From the NCBI RefSeq assembly GCF_023231945.1, contig NZ_JAJLJH010000001.1, positions 992,001-1,056,000 on the forward strand: a stretch of 64,000 bases of DNA. The letters are read 5' to 3'. The translations under genes were made by a program, and so were the position numbers. Under the pieces are notes generated by a model. The model saw nothing but the letters and a program-made list of their open reading frames with translations. It searched no databases and had not been told where the DNA came from. Origin of the DNA: Scleromatobacter humisilvae (GTDB taxonomy: Bacteria; Pseudomonadota; Gammaproteobacteria; Burkholderiales; Burkholderiaceae_C). Positions 11,877-19,782 of this stretch are shown here, in pieces. Positions within the stretch are counted from its first letter, which is position 1; each line of letters opens with the position of its first letter.

Positions 11877-13151
11877 TCAGGCCGCGTCGGCGAACACGTT
11901 CGAGGCGACGGGCATCGCCTCGCGCGGCGGCGGCGCGACGACGCCGCGCGCGCGGCCGCCGGCCCCGACCCAGCTGCTCGTCCAGCCGGCCTGCAGCGCA
12001 CGAAGCAGCCCCAGCGTGACGAGCGCGCACGCCGCGAAGAACGCGAAGCCCCAGGCATAGGCGCCCAGGTATTGGCGCGCCAGGCCCATCGTGCTGGGCA
12101 CGAGGCCTCCGCCCAGCGCCCCGAGCTCGCCGATCATCGAGCCGGCGACGGCGGTGGTCAGCGGCCAGCGCAGCGGCACCAGCTGGTAGACCGCGCCGTT
12201 GCCCGCGCCCAGCGCCGCGAAGCAGCCGATCAGCAGCGCGGTGGTCAGGCCGACCGAGCCCGTCGCGAGGCCGCAGCAGCCGAGGCCGACGGTCACCGCG
12301 AGCAGCACCGCGGTCAACGTGTTGATGCCGCCGAAGCGGTCCGACAGCCACCCGCCGACGATGCGCATCGCCGCGCCGGTGAACGCCGCGAGCATGGTCA
12401 GCTGGCCTGCCTGCACCTTCGAGACGTTGAACTGGTCGTGGTAGTACGACGGCAGGAAGCTCGTGAAGCCGATGAAGCCGCCGAAGGTCACCGCGTAGAT
12501 CACGCTGAACGCCCAGCCGTCGCGCTGCACCAGGCAGGCGAGCTGCGCGCGCAGGCCGGCGTGGGGGTCGATGTCCGCGGGCTCCTTCGCGAGGAAGATC
12601 ACCGCGGCCATCGGGATCGCCATCGCGACCGCCGCGACGGCGTAGACCGTCTGCCAGCCCAGCCACTGCGCGAGCGGCGGCGCAAGCAGCACGGCCACCG
12701 CGGTGCCGACGTTGCCGGCGCCGACGATCCCCATCGCGAGCCCCTTGTGGCGCGCCGGGAACGAGCCCGAGCCGAGCGACATCGCGACGCCGAAGCTCGC
12801 GCCCGCCACGCCCAGCAGCACGCCCATCGCGAGCAGCGCGCCGAAGCTGTCGACGAAGAAGAAGCCCAGCAGCATCGCCACCGAGATCAGCGTCATCTCG
12901 ACCAGCGTCGCGCGCTTGCGGCCGATGTATTGCGACAGCACGCCCAGCGGAAAGCGGAACAGCGCCCCCGCGATGATGGGCACCGACAGCATCAATCCCT
13001 TCTGCGCCGGGCTCAGGTGGAAGGCGTCGCTGATGAACGGCGCCATCGCCCCGTTCAGCACCCACGTGCAGCACGAGAACGCGAAGTACAGGAAGGCGGC
13101 GAACAGCGTCGGCGCGTGGCCGGTGCGGAGGAAGTTCCTGAAGTGGGTCAT
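11877..13151 (-). CDS. Nitrate/nitrite transporter, MFS NNP family (NarK-like)
   Basis: A 424-residue protein of about 12 hydrophobic helices that brings nitrate into the cell for the reductases encoded after it. The NNP signature glycine-rich stretch GVAGASFGVAMSLG and the GAGNVGTAVA and GAGNGAVYQLVP motifs are present. FFVDSFGALLAMG and RFPLGVLSQYIGRKR mark the first half. I start at ATG 13151 (MTHFRNFLRTG); residues encoded upstream are basic and not membrane-like. It is the first gene of the operon, so its 5' leader carries the regulatory structures noted separately. The protein is a single NNP unit, not a fused NarK1-NarK2. The C-terminal tail of about 25 residues is Ala/Arg/Pro-rich. 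Confidence 0.92.
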   Translation of the reverse strand: MTHFRNFLRTGHAPTLFAAFLYFAFSCCTWVLNGAMAPFISDAFHLSPAQKGLMLSVPIIAGALFRFPLGVLSQYIGRKRATLVEMTLISVAMLLGFFFVDSFGALLAMGVLLGVAGASFGVAMSLGSGSFPARHKGLAMGIVGAGNVGTAVAVLLAPPLAQWLGWQTVYAVAAVAMAIPMAAVIFLAKEPADIDPHAGLRAQLACLVQRDGWAFSVIYAVTFGGFIGFTSFLPSYYHDQFNVSKVQAGQLTMLAAFTGAAMRIVGGWLSDRFGGINTLTAVLLAVTVGLGCCGLATGSVGLTTALLIGCFAALGAGNGAVYQLVPLRWPLTTAVAGSMIGELGALGGGLVPSTMGLARQYLGAYAWGFAFFAACALVTLGLLRALQAGWTSSWVGAGGRARGVVAPPPREAMPVASNVFADAA

Positions 13152-13352
13152 GGCGTTGATCCAGGTGGGTTGAGCAAAGCAACGGCCGCACCAGCGCGAT
13201 GGACGCGGGCGTGGACGATGGACGGAAGGGGAAGCGGTGTGGCGCGCCACGCACGGAGGAATCCGGGCGGCGAGGCCTGAGGACCGGTGGATGGCCAGCG
13301 CCTGCGGAGTCGCAGGCGGCTCGCCGGCGGGGGCCGGGATCCATTCACCAGG

Positions 13353-13372
13353 GCGGTGCTTCGTTGCACCGC
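13353..13372 (-). promoter_or_regulatory. Candidate ANTAR-target hairpin in the nitrate operon leader
   Basis: Read on the minus strand, the leader contains a perfect 7-bp stem GCGGTGC/GCACCGC closing the hexaloop AACGAA. ANTAR proteins recognise hexaloops with A at position 1 and G at position 4, which this loop has. It lies about 200 bases upstream of the transporter ATG, and the divergent gene encodes an ANTAR protein. The usual second hexaloop was not found; the next hairpin (8-bp CGCCTGCG stem, 13301-13320) has a tetraloop ACTC. The call is therefore an inference from one motif and its context. Confidence 0.45.
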
Positions 13373-13386
13373 GTACCTCCTGTCAT

Positions 13387-13424
13387 GCAAGCTCCGTGCC
13401 GCGATTGCGCGGCACGGAGCTTGC
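13387..13424. repeat. Perfect 17-bp inverted repeat with 4-base loop overlapping the regulator's ribosome binding site
   Basis: Two 17-base arms (13387-13403 and 13408-13424) are exact complements around the loop ATTG. The right arm contains the GGAG at 13416-13419 that serves ATG 13428 of the ANTAR regulator. Folded in the mRNA, it would hide that site. On the other strand the same structure would sit near the 5' end of the nitrate operon transcript. There is no T-tract, so it is not a standard terminator. Confidence 0.85.
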
Positions 13425-13427
13425 GAC

Positions 13428-14756
13428 ATGTCGAACCAGCCCGCCCGGCTCTCGCCTCTCCTCGTGCCACCGATGTCGCCCACCCTGTCGCTCGATCTCA
13501 CCGGCCCCGCCGACCGGGCCTGGCGCGCCGCGTTCGACACGCTGGCCGTGCCGCTGGGCGAGGCATGCGGCGGCCACAACTTGGTGCAGCGCACCAACAG
13601 CGCGCTGCCCGAGTTGCTCGTCTGCCTTGCGCCGACGTTGACCGCCGAGCTCGCCGCGGCGCTATCCCCGTGGGGCGGCGCGCCGCCCTGCGCCGTCCTG
13701 CTGCTGACGCCGCCCGTCGCGATCGATGCCGCAATGGCGGCACGCGCGGCCGAGCTGGGCATCCATCACTGGCAGTGGTTCGGGCAGGAAGAAGACGCCG
13801 CGGCCGCTCTTGCATCGGGCCGCTCGATCGCGCAGGCCAGGCATGGCCGGGAGACCGCCCTGCGACGCGCGCTCGCACGCGCGCACGGGCAGCTCGACGA
13901 ACGCCGCTGCGTCGACCGCGCGAAGGGCGTGCTCATGAGCGCGCGCGGCCTCGACGAGAGCGAGGCCTTCGGCCTGCTCCGCAGCGCGGCGATGAACGTG
14001 AACCTGCGCCTGGGGGAGGTGTCGCGCTCGGTGGTCGAGGCGGCCCAATGGGCGGACGCGATGAATCGCGCGGGGCAGCTGCGCATGCTGTCGCAGCGGC
14101 TCGTGCGCGTCGTCGCGCAGCGGCTGCTCAGGCTCGACGCGCGATCGGCCGCGGAGATCGCCGCGCAGTCGACGCAGCGGGTGCACGACAACCTCGCGAT
14201 GCTGGCCCGCCAATGCGCCGGCACGTCCGCCCAGGCGGCGCTGGCCGAGGCAACGCGCTGCTGGGAGGCGCTGGCGGCCGCGCTCGCGCCCGCGCGCGTC
14301 GCGCTCGACGAACTGGCGCACATCGATGCGCTCGCCGCCCGCTTGCTGGAGGCCGCCGAGCAGCTCACGCAGGCCTTGCAGGAGGCCTCGGGCCGGCGCG
14401 CGCTGCACATCGTCAACATCTGCGGCCGGCAACGCATGCGGGCGCAGCGCATCGCCAAGCTGAGCCTCGTCTGCGCGCTGTCATCGCCGCGCGCGCCGTC
14501 CGACGCAGCGGCGGCGCTGCTCGACGAGTTCGAGGCGGCGCAGCGCGAGCTGGAACAGGCGCCGCTGCGCTCGCCCGAGATCCGCCAGGCCCTGGCCGCG
14601 ATCGGCGACGAGTGGCTGCGGCTGCTGGCCGGATTGCGGACGGCGCAGACCGCGGACGGCCGCCGCGCGCTGGTGCATGCGAGCGAGACGATGCTCGAGC
14701 GCCTGGACGCGCTGACGAACGCCTACGAGCACAGCCTGCAGGTGATCCTGGGCTAG
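13428..14756 (+). CDS. Nitrate-responsive ANTAR antiterminator with C-terminal PilJ/NarX-type sensor
   Basis: A 442-residue soluble regulator, divergent from the nitrate operon. Residues 1-140 look like a receiver-fold remnant without a clear phospho-acceptor Asp. Residues about 145-205 are an ANTAR domain (CVDRAKGVLMSARGLDESEAF), which binds paired RNA hairpins and prevents termination. The remaining part resembles the type IV pilus chemotaxis PilJ N-terminal/NIT sensor and has two P-box-like motifs, NRAGQLRMLSQR and NICGRQRMRAQR, the signature by which NarX and NarQ bind nitrate. The domain order is the reverse of NasR, where NIT precedes ANTAR. ATG 13428 has GGAG eight bases upstream inside a strong hairpin. 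Its stop codon overlaps that of the convergent HPP gene. Confidence 0.85.
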   Translation: MSNQPARLSPLLVPPMSPTLSLDLTGPADRAWRAAFDTLAVPLGEACGGHNLVQRTNSALPELLVCLAPTLTAELAAALSPWGGAPPCAVLLLTPPVAIDAAMAARAAELGIHHWQWFGQEEDAAAALASGRSIAQARHGRETALRRALARAHGQLDERRCVDRAKGVLMSARGLDESEAFGLLRSAAMNVNLRLGEVSRSVVEAAQWADAMNRAGQLRMLSQRLVRVVAQRLLRLDARSAAEIAAQSTQRVHDNLAMLARQCAGTSAQAALAEATRCWEALAAALAPARVALDELAHIDALAARLLEAAEQLTQALQEASGRRALHIVNICGRQRMRAQRIAKLSLVCALSSPRAPSDAAAALLDEFEAAQRELEQAPLRSPEIRQALAAIGDEWLRLLAGLRTAQTADGRRALVHASETMLERLDALTNAYEHSLQVILG

Positions 14757-15868
14757 TGTCGCTCCAGCCCCGCGCGGAACAGCGCCGCGACCATGTCCGA
14801 CTGCGTGACCATGCCGACGGGCCGGCGCTCGCCGTCGATGACGGGCAGGTGGTGGCGTCCGCCCTCCGAGAACGCGGACATCAGGTCGACGAGCTCCTGG
14901 CGCGGACTGGCGGTGAGCACCTCGTGCGTCATGATGTCCGCGACCAGCCAGGCCGCGTCGCCCGCGGCGCCCGGCGCCAGGTCGCGGCCGAGGAAGAAGT
15001 CGTGCAGCGTCACGATGCCCAGCAGGCGGCGCTGCGCGTCGACCACCGGCAGCGCCTTGACCGCGTGGTCGATGAGCAGCTGCCACGCCTGGCGCGCCGG
15101 CGTCGACGGCAGCACGCACACGACGTCGCGCGACATCACGTCCTCGCAGCGCAGGCTGCCGAAGCGGCGCGTCCAGGCGCGCCGCTCCGCCTCGAGGAAC
15201 AGGGCCTCGAGGTCGTCCTGGCTGACGTCCAGCAGCTCGCCGCGCGCGCGCAGCGCGGCGTCCAGGTCCTGCGCCGTCAGGCCGACGCGCGCGGCCGGCG
15301 GCTCGTCGCGCGTGTGATGGGCGTTGGCCGGCGGCGCCGCGTGGTGCGGATAGCGACGCCGCGCGGAGACGTTGAAGACCAGCGCCGCCAGCAGCAACAG
15401 CAGCGTGTCGACCGCGACGGGCCACAGCACGAATCGATAGCCGAGCGCCTTGATCGCCGGGCCTCCGAGCACCGCCGTCAGCGCCACCGCGCCACTGGGC
15501 GGATGCAGGCAGCGCAGCGCGAACATCGCCGCGATGGCCAGCGCCGCGGCCAGGCTCGCGGCGATGGCGACGTCGTCGATGTGCGCGGCACACGTCACGC
15601 CGATCAGCGCCGAGACGAGGTTGCCGCCGACGATGGACCACGGCTGCGCCAGCGGGCTCGCGGGCACCGCGAACAGCAGCACGGCCGACGCACCCATCGG
15701 TGCGATGAACCACGGGTTGAAGCCGGCCAGGATGCGATGGCTCAGCCACGCGGCGCAGAACACGCCCAGCAGCGCGCCGAGGCAGCCGAGGAAGATCTCC
15801 CTGCTCGACACGTTCATCGGCGCCGGCACGAACGTGGCCAGCCACTGTCGGACGTCGAGTCCGTCCAT
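14753..15868 (-). CDS. HPP-family membrane protein with two C-terminal CBS domains
   Basis: A 371-residue protein. The first ~180 residues have four or five hydrophobic helices with the eponymous CLHPPSGA motif of the HPP family. Some cyanobacterial and plastid HPP proteins transport nitrite, but here the function is unproven. Residues about 240-370 hold a CBS pair (VMSRDVVCVLP, then IMTHEVLTASP), which would bind adenine nucleotides and gate or regulate the membrane part. It starts one base after the ClC stop codon (TGAGATG), with GAGG in the end of that gene, so the two are translationally coupled. The stop overlaps the ANTAR gene stop as CTAG. Confidence 0.87.
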   Translation of the reverse strand: MDGLDVRQWLATFVPAPMNVSSREIFLGCLGALLGVFCAAWLSHRILAGFNPWFIAPMGASAVLLFAVPASPLAQPWSIVGGNLVSALIGVTCAAHIDDVAIAASLAAALAIAAMFALRCLHPPSGAVALTAVLGGPAIKALGYRFVLWPVAVDTLLLLLAALVFNVSARRRYPHHAAPPANAHHTRDEPPAARVGLTAQDLDAALRARGELLDVSQDDLEALFLEAERRAWTRRFGSLRCEDVMSRDVVCVLPSTPARQAWQLLIDHAVKALPVVDAQRRLLGIVTLHDFFLGRDLAPGAAGDAAWLVADIMTHEVLTASPRQELVDLMSAFSEGGRHHLPVIDGERRPVGMVTQSDMVAALFRAGLERH

Positions 15869-15869
15869 C

Positions 15870-17711
15870 TCAGGCGTCCTCGCCGCGGTCGGCGCCGCCG
15901 CCCGTCAACGCGCGGAAGCGCGACCGCGCGGCGCCCAGTGGCAGCGCGAGGAAGCGCTCGTGCACTGCCTCCTCGTCGCCGACGGCCAGCGACGGCTTGA
16001 CGAGGTCGCTGCGTGCGATCAGTCCCACCAGGCGGCGCGATTGCGGGTCGCTCACCACGGGCAGGCGCTCGAGGCCGTGGACGGCGAGCCGGGTCGCGAT
16101 GATGCGGCAGTTCTCGGCCGGCAGCGCCATCGCGGGCACGTTCGCGCCGAACAGGTCGGCCACGCGCGCGTCGCCGAGGCGGCGCAGGCCGTCGGCGAGC
16201 GTCTCGCGGTCGACCATGCCGATGAAGCGCGCGCCCACGAGCACGGGGAAGGCGCGATGCGCCTGCGTGGCGCCGAAGTGGCGCCGCAATGCGTCGGCGA
16301 TGGCCGCCTCGCCGTCGATGGTGACGACGTCGCGCGTCATCACCTCCGAGACGACGTGGCGCTCGAGCGGATCGATGCCGTACTCGCGGTAGATGTGGTG
16401 GCCGCGCCGCGAGATCTTCTCAGTCAGGATCGAGCGCGGCATCGTCACCACCGTGAAGCCGTAGGCCACGGCCGAGGCGACCAGCAGCGGCAGCAGCGCG
16501 TTGACGTCCTGCGTGAGCTCGAGCGCGAACATCACCGACATGATCGGCGCACGCATCATGCCGCCCAGCGTCGCGGCCATGAACACGAGCGGCCACAGCG
16601 CCGGCTGGCCGCCGGGCAGCCACGGGCCGACGAGCACGCCGAGCGCCGCACCCATCATCAGCAGCGGTGCCAGGACGCCGCCGGACGTCCCCGAGCCGAG
16701 CGCGACGACCCACATGACGGCCTTGCACACGATCAGCCCGAGCACCACGCCGACGGCGAGGCGGTTGGCCAGCAGGTCGGCGATGACGTCGTAGCCCACG
16801 CCGAGCGCGCGCGGCTCGAGCCAGCCGCCGATGCCGACCACGACGCCGCCGAGCGCGGGCCACCACATCCAGTGGATCGGCAGGCGGCCGAAGGCGTCCT
16901 CCACCTTGTAGAGCGTCGTCGAGACCGTCCACGACAACGCACCCGCCGCCAAGCCGGCCGCGACGCAGGAGCCCAGCGTCGCGAGGCCGGCGACCGCGGT
17001 GTGCAACGGAAACAGCGGCCCGCCATCGAGCAGCAGCGGGCGCACCGCCGCCGCCACGCAGCAGGCGACGGCCACCGGCAGCAGGCTGCGGGGCCGCAGC
17101 TCGAACAGCAGCAGTTCGACCGCCAGCATCACGGCGGCGATCGGGGTGCCGAACACCGCTGTCATCCCCGCCACCGCACCGGCCACGAGCAGCGTCTTGC
17201 GCTCGCCCCCCGTGATGCGGAAGAACTGGCCGACGAGCGAGCCCAGCGCGCCGCCGGTCATGATGATCGGGCCTTCGGCGCCGAACGGGCCGCCGCTGCC
17301 GATCGCGATGCCCGACGAGATCGGTTTCAGGATCGCGACCTTGGGCGACATCCGGCTCTTGTTGAACAGGATGGCCTCGATCGCCTCGGGAATGCCGTGC
17401 CCGCGGATCTTCTCCGAGCCATGGCGCGCCATCAGTCCGATGGCCAGTCCGCCGACCACCGGCACCGCGATCACGAGCAGGCCCAGCGTGTTCGCGGCCG
17501 GCGACTGGTTGCGCGTCGACAGCACCTGGAAGAAGAACAGGTTGGTGAACAGGCGGATCAGGTGCAGCAGCAACCACGCCGCGAGCGCGCTGATGCCGCC
17601 GATGACCGCCGCCAGCGCGACGACGCGCGGCAGCCGCTCCGCGGGCGCGAAATCGCGCCGTTCGTCGTGGGCGCGCTTCGGATCGCGCGCGAAGCTGGCT
17701 TGATCGCTCAC
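15870..17711 (-). CDS. ClC-family chloride channel/transporter with C-terminal CBS domains
   Basis: A 613-residue integral membrane protein. The selectivity-filter stretches are GHGIPE, GAEGPIIM (gating Glu present) and GSGTSGGVLAP. A CBS pair follows in the last ~150 residues (VMTRDVVTIDG, then LPVVSD). Aligned by eye to the E. coli exchanger, the inner proton-pathway Glu (the second Glu of IIEEM) falls on Leu in AVELLL, which would favour a channel over a proton-coupled antiporter; this alignment is approximate. No ATG exists near the N-terminus. The start is GTG 17711, with AGGGG in the tail of the MarR gene eight bases away. It is coupled downstream to the HPP gene. Confidence 0.9.
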   Translation of the reverse strand: MSDQASFARDPKRAHDERRDFAPAERLPRVVALAAVIGGISALAAWLLLHLIRLFTNLFFFQVLSTRNQSPAANTLGLLVIAVPVVGGLAIGLMARHGSEKIRGHGIPEAIEAILFNKSRMSPKVAILKPISSGIAIGSGGPFGAEGPIIMTGGALGSLVGQFFRITGGERKTLLVAGAVAGMTAVFGTPIAAVMLAVELLLFELRPRSLLPVAVACCVAAAVRPLLLDGGPLFPLHTAVAGLATLGSCVAAGLAAGALSWTVSTTLYKVEDAFGRLPIHWMWWPALGGVVVGIGGWLEPRALGVGYDVIADLLANRLAVGVVLGLIVCKAVMWVVALGSGTSGGVLAPLLMMGAALGVLVGPWLPGGQPALWPLVFMAATLGGMMRAPIMSVMFALELTQDVNALLPLLVASAVAYGFTVVTMPRSILTEKISRRGHHIYREYGIDPLERHVVSEVMTRDVVTIDGEAAIADALRRHFGATQAHRAFPVLVGARFIGMVDRETLADGLRRLGDARVADLFGANVPAMALPAENCRIIATRLAVHGLERLPVVSDPQSRRLVGLIARSDLVKPSLAVGDEEAVHERFLALPLGAARSRFRALTGGGADRGEDA

Positions 17712-17719
17712 GGCCGCCC

Positions 17720-18136
17720 CTATCGGTTGATGCTGGGAATCGTGAACACGCTGCCCAGCGATTCCAGCTCCGTGCGATGCAGTTCGGCCAGGTGCGCGAG
17801 GACGCGCTCGCCCTCGGGCAGCAGGTGGATCTCGACGCGGCGCTTGTCGGCCTCGCCCTGGCGCCGCTCCACGAAGCCGCGCTCCTCGGCCCGCGTCACG
17901 AGCGCCACGACGCCGTGAGGCTTGGCCTGCAGCCGCTGCGCCAGCTCGCCGACTGTCGCGAAGGTGCGGCCGGGATAGCCCTTGATGTGCAGCAGCATCA
18001 GGTACTGCAGCGGCGTGATGCCGAAGCGCTGCACGACGTCCTCGGAGAAGCGCTCGAAGCGGCGGATCTGGAACCGGAACTCGGAGAGGGCTTCGAATTC
18101 CCTCTTGGTCAGGGGCGGGCGTTGGGGACTGGGCAT
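17720..18136 (-). CDS. MarR-family transcriptional regulator
   Basis: A winged-helix dimeric repressor of about 138 residues. The HTH region is FATVGELAQRLQAKPHGVVALVTRAEERG, shown here only by its ends, and the wing follows with RRQGEADKRRVEI, the typical DxR-type wing motif. It heads a tight run MarR > ClC > HPP with gaps of 8 and 1 bases and probably controls it. ATG 18136 is chosen; TTG 18163 would add nine residues but lies against the operator-like palindrome. Neither start has a strong ribosome binding site. The ligand is unknown. Confidence 0.88.
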   Translation of the reverse strand: MPSPQRPPLTKREFEALSEFRFQIRRFERFSEDVVQRFGITPLQYLMLLHIKGYPGRTFATVGELAQRLQAKPHGVVALVTRAEERGFVERRQGEADKRRVEIHLLPEGERVLAHLAELHRTELESLGSVFTIPSINR

Positions 18137-18164
18137 GGCGTCGCGCTCGGTGAGTCGACGCAAT

Positions 18165-18183
18165 TATGTCACATCGTGATATA
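18165..18183. promoter_or_regulatory. MarR-type operator palindrome
   Basis: TATGTCAC and GTGATATA form arms of 8 bases (7 of 8 complementary) around ATC. It lies directly upstream of the MarR gene in an AT-rich patch that stands out from the 70% GC surroundings. The position suits autoregulation by the MarR protein. It also touches the stop codon of the CPBP gene. Confidence 0.5.
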
Positions 18184-19098
18184 TCAGCCGACCGCCCTCG
18201 TCGCCGCGACCACCGGCCGCGGCGTCGCCGCGCGGGAACGCCACGCCACCAGATGCCCATGCGAGATCGCGTGGGCCAGCAGCCATGTCCCGGCCGCCGC
18301 GAGGAAGGCCAGCGTGAGCACCGAGGCTTCGAGGCCGTAGGCGCCGCCGGTGACCCAGTCGGGCCCCTGCAGGTGGCCCTCGACCAGCCCCGGCGTGCGT
18401 TCATGGCCGGAGACCGCGGCCGAGAACACGTGGCCCAGCGTGAAGTTCCAGCCGACGTGCAGGGCCGCGCAAAGCCACAGGCGGCGCGTCGCGAGCCAGG
18501 CCGCGCCGAAGAAGGCACCGGCGACGATCGCGATGACCAGCGCGAGCGTGCCCGCGCCGTTGCCCGGCAGGTGCGCGAGGCCGAACAGCAGCGAGGAGAT
18601 GACCAGCGCGGCCCAGCTGCCCAGCGATCGCTCGAGCAGCCGGAACAGGACGGCGCGCATCAGCAGTTCCTCGAACACGCCGACGAACATCATCTGCGCG
18701 AACCCCGCGACGAGCCCCGACGCCGCGGCGGCATTCACGCCGTCGATCCGGTAGATGCTGACCAGCACGAGGCTGCCCACGACGGCCCCGACCAGCGCGG
18801 CGCCGCCGGCCAGTCCCGCGGCGATCTCCGCGACCGCGCCACGCCAGCCCAGTTCGGCGACGGCTCTTTGTTCGACGACGCGCACGTAGAGCGCATAGCC
18901 CGCGAGCGCCGCCAGCGCGCCGCAGGCGTCGGGCCAGCCCGCGTGGAAGCGCCGGTGCGCCACCTCGCCGACGAGGGCCTGCGCGAGGCCGCCGGCCAGC
19001 GCGGTCGTGAAGAGGGCAAGGACGATGCGGACGATCGTGAGATCGAGAACGCGACGGATGCCCGACGGGGCACCGGCGTCGACGGAAACGGGATTCAT
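18184..19098 (-). CDS. CPBP-family intramembrane glutamic protease (Abi/CAAX type)
   Basis: A 304-residue polytopic membrane protein with about eight hydrophobic segments. The three catalytic motifs are in order: FEELLMRAVLF (EExxxR), FGLAHL (conserved His) and ALHVGWNF (second His and Asn). The family includes Rce1-like proteases and bacteriocin-immunity proteins; the substrate here is not known. It lies just upstream of the MarR gene, on the same strand, and may be read through into it. ATG 19098 gives a soluble lead-in of about 20 residues before the first helix. Confidence 0.88.
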   Translation of the reverse strand: MNPVSVDAGAPSGIRRVLDLTIVRIVLALFTTALAGGLAQALVGEVAHRRFHAGWPDACGALAALAGYALYVRVVEQRAVAELGWRGAVAEIAAGLAGGAALVGAVVGSLVLVSIYRIDGVNAAAASGLVAGFAQMMFVGVFEELLMRAVLFRLLERSLGSWAALVISSLLFGLAHLPGNGAGTLALVIAIVAGAFFGAAWLATRRLWLCAALHVGWNFTLGHVFSAAVSGHERTPGLVEGHLQGPDWVTGGAYGLEASVLTLAFLAAAGTWLLAHAISHGHLVAWRSRAATPRPVVAATRAVG

Positions 19099-19238
19099 GG
19101 CGTCGGGCGCCGCGGCGGCAAGTGGCTGACGCGGCGGACTCTAGGGGCAAGCCGACGCGACCGCGCCGGGAAAGCGACGAAGCGCCGTCCCGGCGGGACA
19201 AGTTGCGGCGGGCGTCGACGGCCCGCACCCCGTGCCAG

Positions 19239-19733
19239 TCAGCGAAGCAGGCGCGCCTTCGTGATCGCCGCGACCTTCGGCCCGCCGTTCTGCACCGCGT
19301 TCTGGACGACCGTGATCGCATAGGTCTGCAGGTCGGCGGTGATCAGGCCGTAGACGCCCAGCAGTGCCGCCCCGCCGGTCTCGACGAAGTCGGACGGCTT
19401 GAACTCGAACACCGAGGTCGCCCCGGCCTTGACGCGGTTCCATTCGTCCTTGCAGTCCTGCCCCGGCCCGGTGGACACGTGGCAGACGCGGAAGACGCCG
19501 CCCACCTTGTAGACGGCCATGATGCAGCCGGAGAAGTTGTAGCTCACGACGTCCACGCCGCCCTGGTCGACGGAATTGATGCCGTTGACGACGAAGGGCA
19601 GGTGCTTGTAGGTCGCGGCGCCGAGCGTCTCGATCTGGACGCCGCGCGAGCACACCGTGCCGGCGCCGCCGTTCGAATCAGGGGTGACCGGCAGAGGGGA
19701 CGGCGCGCCGACGCGCAACAGGTTCTCGAGCAT
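19239..19733 (-). CDS. Unknown protein, third gene of the CNB/GHG cluster
   Basis: A 164-residue protein I do not recognise. It has no signal peptide or membrane helix. It has four cysteines spread along the chain (CSRG, SGCIMA, RVCHV, QDCKD), a YKHLPFVVNGINSVDQGG stretch and an Ala-rich C-terminal half ending in a helix. AAGGAA precedes ATG 19733 at a good distance. It follows the GHG protein by 49 bases on the same strand, so it probably belongs to the same transcript as the GHG and cyclic-nucleotide-binding genes. Codon use is like the neighbours, which supports a real gene. Confidence 0.7.
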   Translation of the reverse strand: MLENLLRVGAPSPLPVTPDSNGGAGTVCSRGVQIETLGAATYKHLPFVVNGINSVDQGGVDVVSYNFSGCIMAVYKVGGVFRVCHVSTGPGQDCKDEWNRVKAGATSVFEFKPSDFVETGGAALLGVYGLITADLQTYAITVVQNAVQNGGPKVAAITKARLLR

Positions 19734-19782
19734 GGCGATATTCCTTGAAGAAGAAGAAAGGTGGGAAGGTGGCGCGGCCGGT

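Noticed and set aside
6124-13280. Two very long plus-strand open frames across the nitrate operon
   Set aside because: They are antisense to nasA, nirD, nirB and the transporter, whose motifs are unmistakable.
13387-13424. Bidirectional intrinsic terminator
   Set aside because: The stem is strong but no T-tract follows on either strand, and it sits before, not after, genes.
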